Of a stretch of DNA of 64,000 nucleotides, positions 9,491 to 17,598 are shown piece by piece. The position numbers were made by a program, and so were the translations under genes. The notes beneath the pieces are model-generated. The model was not told the origin of the DNA. It ran no database searches and saw nothing but the letters and a program-made list of their open reading frames with translations. Numbering within the stretch: the first letter of the stretch is position 1; the number at the start of each line of letters is the position of its first letter. The stretch comes from Haliea sp. (GTDB lineage Bacteria; Pseudomonadota; Gammaproteobacteria; Pseudomonadales; Halieaceae), in NCBI GenBank assembly GCA_016704305.1, contig JADJAL010000022.1:1-64000 (forward strand). Direction: 5' to 3'.

Positions 9491-10339
9491 ATGGTTTTTG
9501 AGGTTGAACGGGGTGATCGAAAAGAGCAGTTGGAAAAATTGCTGGCGTGTCACAATGCGAATGAAAAAGCGCTGGGTGACGAAGCATTTGGTCCTTGGTT
9601 GGGAGTGAATTGCGAAATTCATCCCAATGATGAAATATTCAAGTTTTTCTACGGTCACCCAACGTGTAAAAATCCTTTGAGGGATTATTTTGCCGATGGC
9701 TGGCGGACATCCTACGAACTGATGATCGTCCTCGGAGGTCGGCCGATCCCTCGCGCGATGCAGTTCGTTGCTTGAATTTGCTTCAGGTTATGGTCGATTT
9801 ACACGCCATTTGGCTAGGTTTCCTGGTGCCGACAAGGTTACGGTCTCCGATGTAATGCCCGGCGCTGTAGAGTTCGCGGTAGAGAAATTTGGTGTCAGTG
9901 GCTTTTCGTCTAGTGCCGAGCCTGCTGATGTTTATTTTCCCCGGCAATACGAATGCATTTTTGTGTTGTCTCTTTTTTCTCATTTGCCCAGAGCTACATG
10001 GGGTCCATGGTTACAAAGGCTTTACTCGGCCGTCGAGCCAGGTGGTAGTCTGGTTTTTACCACCCACGGTGACGGATTTGCAAAGCGAAATGGAGTAGGG
10101 CTTGATTCGGAGGGCTTCTTCTTTGTGGCAACCAGCGAGTCTGATCATCTAAAGGACAGGAGTATGGTACGACGATTACTTCACCGGAATTTGTAGAAGC
10201 TATGATCCGCGATCTCGGTAGCGCCGAAATATTGCTCTTTCGGCAGGATCATTTTTGGTCTGGACAAGATGTTTGGCTGCTGGCCAAGCCGCCATTGGGT
10301 GAATCATTATGGGGTCGGATAAAGAAGCAGTTCACATGA
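9491..10339 (+). CDS. Class I SAM-dependent methyltransferase, frame disrupted
   Basis: About 280 residues in three frame segments. The first (9491-9775) is N-terminal. The second holds the SAM-binding motif LLEFASGYGRFTRHLARFPG, the acidic loop VTVSDVMPGAVEFA and the motif after strand 5 (AVEPGGSLVFTTHGDG). The third, from about 10164 to TGA 10337-10339, reads YGTTITSPEFVEAMIRDLG and FWSGQDVWLLAKP. Two single-base shifts (near 9770 and 10160) cancel over the gene. It probably methylates a sugar or lipid-linked glycan in the neighbouring polysaccharide pathway; the substrate is unknown. IS remnants flank it on both sides. Confidence 0.65.
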
Positions 10340-10500
10340 GGCGGTCGATCCGTGTAAGGCCAATTTGGCCTATTTGCTATGTCCATGGGATTAGGGCTGG
10401 CAACCTGATCCTGCCCACCAACAGAGGACATCTGATGAATGCCGCCCAAAATTGACCCGCCGGGGATGCGGTAAATTTCTTGGACTGATGTGCGTCACTA

Positions 10501-10625
10501 ACCCCAAGCCTTCACGGTAGTACCCGATGGGACTGAGATAACCAAAGGAGATCTTGATCCGTTTTTCGTTTTACCAGGGAATGTAGGCATCAAGCTCTTC
10601 GATGAACTGCGTGTCTTTGATCGCA
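10501..10625 (-). pseudogene. C-terminal fragment of an IS3-family OrfB
   Basis: Read on the minus strand, this stretch gives AIKDTQFIEELDAYIPW, a stop, then NEKRIKISFGYLSPIGYYR, the typical end of an IS3-family transposase of the IS150 type. Only the last 40 or so codons remain and they contain a stop. Confidence 0.55.
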
Positions 10626-10628
10626 GTG

Positions 10629-10984
10629 TTGACGGCCGGGTGATCAAGTGTATGACGATTGTCTATGATGCAACGCACGAGTGTGTGTCCATTGTTGTTG
10701 ATCGGGCCATCAGTAGAGAGAGATTGACCCGGATTCTGGACACATTGAACGCCACGCGTGGTTTACCCGAAGTGATCCGGACTGACAACGGGAAGGAATT
10801 CTGCGGACGGGCGATGCTGAGCTGGTGCCACGGGCGCGTAGGCAAACTGCGTCTGATTGAACCTGGCAAGCCGAATCAGAATGCTTACGTAGAATTGTTC
10901 AATGGGCGCTTAAGGGACGAATGCCTAAACGAAAATTGGTTCACTGGCGTGTTACCCCTAGAAGTGGAACACCGCCAGCTTTAA
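10629..10984 (+). pseudogene. IS3-family OrfB fragment (integrase core)
   Basis: About 115 codons starting at VDGRVIKCMTIVYDATHE in the middle of an rve domain. The core RTDNGKEFCGRAML and the Glu-containing stretch PNQNAYVELFNGRLRDECLN are recognisable and resemble the IS407/IS51 group. The N-terminal half and orfA are missing. It abuts a fragment of a different IS3-type element on the opposite strand at about 10625, so this is a chimeric junction. It is not functional. Confidence 0.7.
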
Positions 10985-11097
10985 ATTGACCGCCTGAAAG
11001 CGTAACAGGAGCATCGTAACCATCCGGTAAACCCATCTTCTTTTCTCAGTTCTTGCCGCTAATGTAGGTGCCCACTTAACTTAGGTGGGCACCTGAT

Positions 11098-11347
11098 ATG
11101 GATAACGAAGCGTCTCTCCCAAAGGTCATCAAGCGTCGGCGTCGCCACTCACCCGCATTCAAGCAGCGTGTGGTGGATGAATGCCGGCAGGCCAATACCT
11201 CCATCGCCGAAGTGGCGCTGCGCCACGGCCTTAATCTCAACCAGGTGCACATGGCGGCGCTTACTGGGTATTACAGTTGGCGGAGACTTTGTACGGTTGC
11301 CCTTGCCCACCACGGGCGAACCCGGCTACAGCGTAGCGCGAGTGTGC
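11098..11347 (+). pseudogene. IS66 TnpA (OrfA), frameshifted
   Basis: It starts MDNEASLPKVIKRRRRHSPA, with the helix-turn-helix segment ANTSIAEVALRHGLNLNQVH typical of IS66 OrfA. Just after NLNQVH it lacks two bases relative to copy 2 (CACATGG here, CACACATGG there). The frame therefore shifts, and the native WRRLLGSTVGGDFVRLPLP is lost from this frame. It is not functional as read. Confidence 0.75.
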
Positions 11348-11429
11348 TCTACTGTCAGCATTCGACTGGACAGCAGGCACGGTACGATCACAGCGTACTG
11401 CCGCTGCGCGAGATCGACTGTTCAATCGC

Positions 11430-11786
11430 ATGGCTCAAGGCCCTCATGCAGTGATTCATATCGATGAGATCTGGCTCGCGCGCGAGCCCCTCGATATGCG
11501 GGCAGGCCCTGAGACGGCGCTGGCGCGGGTGATCAACAGCTTCGGTGAAGCCCGGCATCACTGTGCCTACGTCTTTGCCAACAAGCGCGCCAACCGGATG
11601 AAGGTGTTGGTGTGCGACGGGTTTGGGATCTGGCTCGCAGCACGCCGATTGCACCAGGGGAAGTTTATCTGGACCGCTCTGCGCACAGGCAGTGCGGTGC
11701 CGCTGGATGCCCAGCAATTGCAGGCACTGGTGGTCGGATTGCCCTGGCAATACGCAGCAGCAAACCACGTGATCGACCGGCAGTAG
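11430..11786 (+). CDS. IS66 TnpB (OrfB) accessory protein
   Basis: A 118-residue protein matching the IS66 Orf2 family: IHIDEIWLAREPLDMRAG near the N-terminus and ANKRANRMKVLVCDGFGIWL in the middle, then LHQGKFIWT. It is needed together with TnpA and TnpC for IS66 transposition, although its exact role is unclear. The frame is intact, but its partner genes in this copy are broken. It has a few unusual residues, so it may itself be drifting. Confidence 0.75.
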   Translation: MAQGPHAVIHIDEIWLAREPLDMRAGPETALARVINSFGEARHHCAYVFANKRANRMKVLVCDGFGIWLAARRLHQGKFIWTALRTGSAVPLDAQQLQALVVGLPWQYAAANHVIDRQ

Positions 11787-11842
11787 ATCACACCAAATTA
11801 CGCGCTGGCAGTCTACGCAAATAATCCATCTGGCCCCGCAGC

Positions 11843-12094
11843 ATGATCGCTGGCACAGTACCGGTCATGAACTCGCGCATCGATCTCAATCAACTCTCCG
11901 AGGATCAGCTCCGCCATCTCGTGGCGCAGATGCTGGTAACCCTGTGTGAGAAAGACATAGCACTGAATGAGACGAGCCGGTTACTTTCGAGAAGCGATGA
12001 AAGAACACTACTCGGAGTGGTAGGAAACAAGAAATTATTGAACAGTGGAAATGTCCTTGATGAAATTGCTGCTCTACGGGACCACACCACATAA
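11843..12094 (+). pseudogene. N-terminal stub of IS66 TnpC transposase
   Basis: MNSRIDLNQLSEDQLRHLVA and QMLVTLCEKDIAL match the start of IS66 TnpC. From about 11965 the sequence no longer resembles it and the frame ends at 12094. The DDE core is missing from this copy; the C-terminal half survives in copy 2 at 15913. Confidence 0.6.
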
Positions 12095-12165
12095 ATGCCT
12101 TTCGACATTTGCCGATTCGCCTGAGACTGGCAAGTAAAGTAAACTGAATTTGACCTAATGACTAC

Positions 12166-13281
12166 GTGAAAACTCAATTGACTTACAGCACAATGAACGA
12201 TCTCCGGTTGCACAACCTGGCAATCTATAATGAGCTCGAAGCGGCCACAAAGCGGGTCATGGCCAGCGGCTGGTTTGCCTTGGGCCCCGAAGTAAAGTCT
12301 TTTGAAACAGCCTTTGCGGCCTGGTGCGGCGCCGCGTGGTGCTGCGGCCTCGCCAATGGCACGGATGCCATCGAACTGGCCTTGCGGGCACTTGGCGTGG
12401 AGCGCGGCGATGAGGTGATCGTTGCAGCCAATGCGGGTATGTATTCCGCCACGGCCATCCGTGCTATCGGCGCGGAACCCGTATACGCCGATATTGATCC
12501 CGCCACCTTGAACATCGACCCGACAGACGTGGCCCGGTGTATCAGCTCGCGCACACGCGCCATAATTGCAACCCATCTGTTTGGCCGGCTCTGCGATATG
12601 CCTGCATTGAGGGCCCTGGCTGACCAATACGGGATTCCGCTGCTGGAGGACTGCGCACAGGCACATGGCGCCGCCCTGGCGGGTAAAAAGGCCGGCGCCT
12701 GGGGCGATGCTGCCGCGTTCAGTTTTTATCCGACCAAGAATCTGGGCGCCCTGGGAGATGGCGGAGCCGTCGTCACGTCCCGTCGTGATGTCCTCGATAC
12801 CGTGATGCTATTGCGCCAATATGGCTGGGAAAGTCGTTATAAAGTTGTCCGCAGCGGCGGCTCCAACAGCCGACTGGACGAGTTACAGGCCGCGCTGCTG
12901 AATGTGAAATTGGCCCACCTGGCTGAATGGACCCGCAAACGCCAGGCACTGGGTAAGTTCTACGCACAGAATATCCACCATCCGCTGGTACAAGTTTCAC
13001 CTTTTGCAGCGGAGCTTCATGTCTATCACCTGTATGTTGTACGCTGCTCTCGCCGCGATGAATTGAAACTGTTTCTTGGCGAGAGGGGTATTGCGACGGA
13101 TGTTCATTACCCGTACCTGGACTACCAGCAACCCTTATTCGCGGGCCAGCCTATTGCACAAACAAGGCTGCCTCACAGCGAGGCCGCCGTGAAGGAAATC
13201 CTCACTCTGCCGTGTTATCCCGAGCTAGGTATCGCGGATGCGAAGTACGTGGCGGACGCTATAAATGCGTGGAATCCATGA
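12166..13281 (+). CDS. fdtB: DegT/DnrJ/EryC1 sugar aminotransferase (FdtB-like)
   Basis: A 371-residue PLP-dependent aminotransferase that is expected to convert dTDP-3-keto-6-deoxyhexose to the 3-amino sugar. The family marks are FALGPEVKSFE, the cofactor-binding CGLANGTDAIELALRAL, LLEDCAQAHGA (Asp contacts the pyridine nitrogen) and SFYPTKNLGALGDGG with the Schiff-base Lys. FdtA- and FdtC-like genes lie just downstream, which supports 3-amino chemistry over other sugar aminotransferases. The start is GTG 12166 or ATG 12193; neither has a strong ribosome site. Its stop overlaps the ATG of the next gene (ATGA), so the two are translationally linked. It lies between the two IS66 remnants. Confidence 0.8.
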   Translation: MKTQLTYSTMNDLRLHNLAIYNELEAATKRVMASGWFALGPEVKSFETAFAAWCGAAWCCGLANGTDAIELALRALGVERGDEVIVAANAGMYSATAIRAIGAEPVYADIDPATLNIDPTDVARCISSRTRAIIATHLFGRLCDMPALRALADQYGIPLLEDCAQAHGAALAGKKAGAWGDAAAFSFYPTKNLGALGDGGAVVTSRRDVLDTVMLLRQYGWESRYKVVRSGGSNSRLDELQAALLNVKLAHLAEWTRKRQALGKFYAQNIHHPLVQVSPFAAELHVYHLYVVRCSRRDELKLFLGERGIATDVHYPYLDYQQPLFAGQPIAQTRLPHSEAAVKEILTLPCYPELGIADAKYVADAINAWNP

Positions 13282-14281
13282 CCATGACAGAACCAAAGTA
13301 TTCATTGGTCATTCCCATTTACAAGAATGAGGCGAACCTGCCCAGCCTGCTCGAATGTGTGTTGGATATGAGCCGAACACTGGAAGGCAGGTTAGAGGTG
13401 GTCTGTGTGGTGGATGGCAGCCCGGATCAGTGTTACAGCATCCTGAAAAATGAATTGCCGAAATATCCCTTTCCTTCCCAATTGCTGTTGCACTCGCGGA
13501 ATTACGGTTCCTTTGCAGCGATTCGCACCGGCATGAAATCGATGCGCGGCCAGTATATGGCCGTGATGGCGGCGGATTTGCAGGAGCCACCGGAGCTGGC
13601 AATTGAGTTTTTCCTGACCCTGGAAAAAGATGAAGCGGATGTGGTCGTGGGAGCGCGCGACGCCCGTGAGGATCCCTGGCGCACTCGCATCTCCTCGCAT
13701 CTGTTCTGGTGGTTCTACAAGAAATTCGTGATTCCTGATATCCCGGAAGGTGGCGTGGACATGTTTGGTTGCAACCATATTTTTCGGGAGGAACTACTGG
13801 CACTGGAAGAAAGTCATGGCTCCCTGATCGGGTTGATCTACTGGCTGGGATTCCGTCGTAAAACTGTGCTCTACAAACGACAAGCCCGGCAGCATGGCGT
13901 CAGTGCATGGACATTCCGCAAAAACTGACTTATTTGATGGACAGTGTCTTTCGCATTTTCGGATTTACCCATCGGGTGTTGATCGCACTGGGCATACTGG
14001 GCATGGTGGTTGTACTCGTGTTCAGCGCATTGATTATGGTGTTGAAGCTCACAGGATCCTTTGCGACACCTGGTTATGCGGCGACCATTATCACTATTCT
14101 GGGCTTTGGTAGTCTCAACGTGATCAGTATTGGTATCGTCGGTGCGTACGTATGGCGTTCCTGGCAATACCATGGGTCGCCCTTGGCGATCCAGATGAAG
14201 CACCACAGCTTTGATGGCAGAAAAACAGTGAGTCGATATGAGCAAGCAGGATTATTTTGTGCATGCAAGCGGGATTTGTGA
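13278..14281 (+). CDS. GT2 polyprenyl-phosphate glycosyltransferase (ArnC/DPM1-like)
   Basis: A protein of about 334 residues when one frameshift is corrected. The GT2 domain shows YSLVIPIYKNEANL, VCVVDGSPD, YMAVMAADLQEPPE and VVGARDAREDPW. After RQHGVSAWTFRKK come two membrane segments (VLIALGILGMVVVLVFSALI and ITILGFGSLNVISIGIVGAY). The frame breaks in an A5 run at 13920-13924; a sixth A gives the family-typical RKKLTYLMDS. Enzymes of this class move a sugar from its nucleotide to undecaprenyl phosphate on the inner membrane. With the Fdt genes and GtrA next door, it probably loads a 3-amino sugar or a side-branch glucose. The 3' end overlaps the next gene by 44 bases. Confidence 0.8.
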
Positions 14282-14765
14282 AAGCGCAAATATTGGACGA
14301 GGCACCACGATATGGGCTTTTGCGCATGTTTTGCCTGACGCCGTTATTGGCGAAGATTGCAATATCTGCGATGGGGTCTTTATAGAAAACAAAGTCACTA
14401 TCGGCAACCGTGTCACCATCAAATGTGGCGTGCAGGTATGGGACGGGATAGTACTGGAAGATGACGTGTTCATCGGTCCCAACGCTACCTTCACCAATGA
14501 CATCTTCCCCCGCAGCAAGCTGCATCTGGGCGAGTATCCGGAAACCCGTGTTTGCAAAGGCGCTTCCATCGGCGCCAATGCCACCATCCTGCCCGGCCTG
14601 ACGATCGGTCGAAATGCGATGGTGGGTGCGGGTGCCGTGGTCACGCGCTCCGTCCCACCCAATGCAATAGTGGTAGGCAATCCAGGTCGGATTTCCGGCT
14701 ATGCCGATACCAGGCAGACGGCAGCTCCCCTCTTTGATATCAAGCACGACGACAATCCTGAGTAG
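14238..14765 (+). CDS. fdtC: Hexapeptide-repeat sugar N-acetyltransferase (FdtC-like)
   Basis: A 175-residue left-handed beta-helix acyltransferase. Hexapeptide repeats run through most of the chain (ESANIGRGTTIWAFAHVLPD, AVIGEDCNICDGVFIE, ASIGANATILPGLTIG), with GPNATFTNDIFPRS as the catalytic-loop region of this subfamily. It probably acetylates the 3-amino group of dTDP-3-amino-3,6-dideoxyhexose. It ends at TAG 14763-14765, overlapping the GTG of the FdtA gene by one base. Assignment rests on family and neighbours; the acyl group is not proven. Confidence 0.75.
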   Translation: MSKQDYFVHASGICESANIGRGTTIWAFAHVLPDAVIGEDCNICDGVFIENKVTIGNRVTIKCGVQVWDGIVLEDDVFIGPNATFTNDIFPRSKLHLGEYPETRVCKGASIGANATILPGLTIGRNAMVGAGAVVTRSVPPNAIVVGNPGRISGYADTRQTAAPLFDIKHDDNPE

Positions 14766-15187
14766 TGCATACCGACGTCCAGGGCGTGACATGGCATCGG
14801 TTACCTTTGGCGATCGACCTGCGCGGTTCGCTTAGCGTTGGCGAGATAGGGCAGCAAATCCCCTTCGAAGTGTTGCGCTATTTCCTGGTGTTTGATGTAC
14901 CCAGTGCTGAAACACGCGGCGAGCATGCTCACCGTGAATGTCACCAATTTCTGGTTTGCGTCGCGGGCGAGGTCGCGGTCGTTGCTGACGATGGCAAAAA
15001 GCGCCAGGAGTTTCGACTGGACAGGCCGAATCTGGGCATTCATTTGCCGCCTATGACATGGGGCGTTCAATACAAGTACTCCGCTGACGCAGTATTACTG
15101 GTACTCGCCTCCCGCCATTACTCGGCAGCGGATTACATACGCGATTACGATGAATTTCTGCGGTTGAAAGAGCAGATAGAAAAGTGA
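14765..15187 (+). CDS. fdtA: dTDP-4-oxo-6-deoxyglucose 3,4-ketoisomerase (FdtA-like)
   Basis: A 140-residue cupin of the FdtA/WxcM C-terminal family. The active-site stretch GEHAHRECHQFLVCV carries the His pair, and LPPMTWGVQYKY follows. The enzyme moves the keto group of dTDP-4-keto-6-deoxyglucose from C4 to C3, giving the substrate for FdtB. It starts at GTG 14765 overlapping the previous stop. The RmlA/RmlB enzymes that supply the substrate are not in this window. Whether the product is the galacto (Fuc3NAc) or gluco (Qui3NAc) isomer cannot be told from sequence by eye. Confidence 0.85.
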   Translation: MHTDVQGVTWHRLPLAIDLRGSLSVGEIGQQIPFEVLRYFLVFDVPSAETRGEHAHRECHQFLVCVAGEVAVVADDGKKRQEFRLDRPNLGIHLPPMTWGVQYKYSADAVLLVLASRHYSAADYIRDYDEFLRLKEQIEK

Positions 15188-15563
15188 ATCGGATTATTTC
15201 CTGACGGAAGAGTTTTGTCGCTTTCTAGTAGCTGGCGCAATTAACGCGGTAGTTTCATTTAGTCTGTTTTTCCTTTTCAATCTGTTTGTTCACTACCAGC
15301 TTGCCTACTGGCTGGCCTTTGTGGGCGGCATCCTGTTTTCCTTTTGGCTGAATAGTCGCTGGGTATTCCGAACGGGTATGAAGTGGAGCACTTTTTTCGC
15401 CTTTCCCCTGGTCTACCTGTTTCAATACGTCTTTGGCGCTGCAATGTTACACATACTGGTGGAAATGCTCGGCATGTCGGAGTGGTGGTCGCCCCTGCTG
15501 GTGGTCGCTTTAAGTGTCCCAGTAACATTTCTCATGTCACGATTTGTCTTGAAGGGAAAATAG
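15184..15563 (+). CDS. GtrA-family membrane protein
   Basis: About 126 residues with four hydrophobic segments, typical of GtrA, which works with polyprenyl-phosphate glycosyltransferases in lipid-linked sugar translocation. The body reads EEFCRFLVAGAINAVVSF, YWLAFVGGILFSFWLNSRW and SVPVTFLMSRFVLKGK. No in-frame start exists upstream as written. Adding one A at 15187-15188 puts GTG 15184 in frame (MKSDYFLTEEF), overlapping the FdtA stop. It completes the cassette after the GT2 gene. Confidence 0.7.
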
Positions 15564-15753
15564 TTTTTGGAGTCAAATTGGCTGATCTGGAAAGCCCGAA
15601 AACTCGCTGAATCCGGCGACAGGCGAGAAAGGAGGCACCCTGGCATGAGGCAATCCCACCCTTAGCATAAGCAGCGCATGGGATATGTGACGTGGTCCAA
15701 TAGAACCATACAACCCAGTTAAGGGATAATACCCATAACTGGAGATTGGAAAA

Positions 15754-15909
15754 ATGACCAAGAGAAAGCAGTATTCGAAGGAATTTAAACTGGACACAAT
15801 CAGTCTGGTGCTGGATCAGGGCTACACAAGATCACGGGCAGCGAGTAGCCTCGGCATCAATGCTAATATGTTGCGCCGATGGATCCAAGAACGTAACCGG
15901 CCAAAGTAG
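15754..15909 (+). pseudogene. IS3-family OrfA fragment cut by IS66
   Basis: This 51-codon frame starts MTKRKQYSKEFKLDTISLVL and includes the helix-turn-helix SRAASSLGINANMLRRWIQE of IS3-family OrfA. It is cut at 15893, where IS66 sequence begins (GTAACCGG), and stops 16 bases later. A matching IS3 left end with TGACGTGGTCCAA lies just upstream, near 15687-15699. Confidence 0.7.
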
Positions 15910-15912
15910 CCG

Positions 15913-16695
15913 TTATTGATCCGCCATCGCCAAGTCTGATTTCATGGGATTATCGGCGAACTTTTCCTTCCACACACGCGGGGTCAATTCGATCACTTTG
16001 CTCGCTGGATGCACGTTGATGCGCTGCAGCACATCGACCAGATACGTGTAGGGATTAACACCCTGCAGCCGGCAGGTTGCCAGCAGGCTCTGGATGAACC
16101 CGATGCGCTCGGCACCGATCTCCGTCAGGCGAACAGGTAGTTTTCTTGCCCATGGGAATGGGGCGCAAGCCCCGCCCAAATGGTTGGTGTCATTCGGCAC
16201 ATTCGGGTCAGCCAGGAACGCCTGTAAGCTGCCCTGACGGCTCATCGCGTATTTCAGCGCCTTGCTCACCGGACTGGTGGGCAACAGGTCCGGCCGGTGG
16301 CACTGCCGGTCGCACCAGGCCCAGAAGGCCTGGACTACCGGTTCGCTGTGTTGCATCCGGTAGTCCCGCTTTTCCTCGCCGCCCAGTTCCCGCTCTCGCA
16401 GGATTTCCTCATGGCGATAGAGGACCCCGATCAGGGCCAGGGCCTCAGCGCTCGCCGCCGGGTCACGGTCCCGCGCCTGCTCAAAATATCGGCGGCAATG
16501 GGCCCAGCATTGCGCGTGGATGATGTGGCTCTTGCCCTTGGCATAGGCGGCATAGGCCTCATACCCGCCACTCAGCAGGGTGCCTTGGAATTCGCCGAGG
16601 AAGGTAGTGACATGCCGGTGTTCCCGGGATGGGGCATAGCGGAACACCATCTCATCCGCATCACCGTACAGTGGCCAGAAGTAACCCTGGCGCAT
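15913..16695 (-). pseudogene. C-terminal half of IS66 TnpC transposase
   Basis: About 260 residues of the TnpC core and C-terminal part: LLSGGYEAYAAYAKGKSHII and QCWAHCRRYFEQARDRDPAA, with the family end PYTYLVDVLQRINVHPA. The N-terminal zinc-binding region and first catalytic Asp are lost through the deletion that joins it to tnpA. One frame change near 16160 replaces the usual Glu region (NHLGGACAPFPWARK). It is not functional. Confidence 0.75.
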
Positions 16696-16699
16696 CTTG

Positions 16700-16963
16700 C
16701 CTGACAGTAGAGCACACTCGCGCTACGCTGTGGCCGGGTTCGCCCGTGGTGGGCAAGGGCAACCGTACAAAGTCTCCGCCAACTGTACTACCCAGTAAGC
16801 GCCGCCATGTGTGCACCTGGTTAAGATTAAGGCCGTGGCGCAGCGCCACTTCGGCGATGGAGGTATTGGGCTGCCGGCATTCATCGACCACACGTTGCTT
16901 GAATGTGTGTGAGTGGCGACGCCGACGCTTGATGACCTTTGGGAGAGACGTTTCGTTATCCAT
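16700..16963 (-). pseudogene. IS66 TnpA (OrfA), copy 2
   Basis: MDNETSLPKVIKRRRRHSHT, the HTH segment NTSIAEVALRHGLNLNQVHT and WRRLLGSTVGGDFVRLPLP are present in one frame, unlike copy 1. It is intact up to VARVCSTV, where the deletion joins it to tnpC. The protein is therefore nearly complete but sits in a dead element. Confidence 0.7.
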
Positions 16964-16980
16964 ATCAGGTGCCCACCTAA

Positions 16981-17339
16981 GGATCATCTGATTAATCGGT
17001 GCGTTCAAAAGGCGTCATAAAAATGTTTCTGTCATCGTCCAGATTTCGATCCTACTCGCCGAAATACTCGACGAAAGAAGCTGTTTTAGCCGTATATCGA
17101 GGGCTATCTACCCTCATTCCCATTTTCAGGCGCAACTCGCCTGCAAGCCTAACCGGCTTCGCCTCAGCAATGTCTTCTTCGCCATCACCAGGTTGCTCAA
17201 CGCACAGGCCACAAACAGCCGATGAGCATTCTTGTCGAGGCCACGGTACCGCACTTTGGAGAACCCGAACTGCCGTTTGATAATACCAATCTGGTGTTCC
17301 ACCTTTGCCCTGACGCGGGACTTGTTCCGGTTCCTGGCG
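16981..17339 (-). mobile_element. Truncated IS5 copy inserted in IS66 copy 2
   Basis: This stretch is almost identical to 8056-8411, the left 360 bp of the IS5 element, including the last 70 codons of its transposase (RAKVEHQIGIIKRQFG). It begins exactly at the IS end GGATCATCTG, next to the target-like CTAA at 16977-16980. It stops at 17339, where IS66-type sequence of another subgroup begins. Confidence 0.8.
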
Positions 17340-17508
17340 TCATCAGTCGACGACGCCAGCGGGAAAATGTACCGAAAGCAATTTCCACCTGCTGACAGAA
17401 GGCGTGCTGTGTGAGGCCGCTGGTCTCGAATTGATCGATGATGGCTTGCCAGTGTCCGGGGCTGCGGTGGATGCGTTGCGGTGGTTGTTGAGCTGTGGGC
17501 TGAGCCAT
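17340..17508 (-). pseudogene. N-terminal fragment of a second IS66-type TnpA
   Basis: It starts at ATG 17508 (MAQPTAQQPPQRIHRSPGHW) with GGAG seven bases upstream. It continues AIIDQFETSGLTQHAFCQQV and TFSRWRRRL, the start of a TnpA of a different IS66 subgroup. It is cut off at the IS5 fragment. Too little remains for function. Confidence 0.6.
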
Positions 17509-17598
17509 TTTCACTCCGTACTTTTATCAATAATCGGAGGAAATCATACGCAACGGACGCCCGCTTGGAATAATGGCCTAGTTTGGCCGTTTACTCTC

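Larger units (their letters stand above)
11064..11965 (+). mobile_element. IS66-family remnant, copy 1 (left end, tnpA, tnpB, start of tnpC)
   Basis: It begins at GTAGGTGCCCACTTAACTTAG and carries tnpA, tnpB and the first codons of tnpC before similarity ends near 11965. The right end is absent. Copy 2, at 15893-16980, has the opposite orientation; its tnpA is near-identical. Confidence 0.75.
15893..16980 (-). mobile_element. IS66-family remnant, copy 2 (tnpA fused to tnpC end, tnpB deleted)
   Basis: It reads leftward. The outer end at 15893 is GTAACCGGCC. The 16980 end is interrupted by a truncated IS5 inserted at the YTAR site CTAA. An internal deletion joins tnpA, after the sequence CTACTGTCA, straight to the C-terminal half of tnpC. 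Copy 1 at 11064 is in inverted orientation, so the pair brackets the dTDP-sugar cassette. Confidence 0.8.

Noticed and set aside
16297..16704. Long plus-strand frames over the IS66 tnpC remnant
   Set aside because: They are shadows of the minus-strand transposase, whose motifs are clear.
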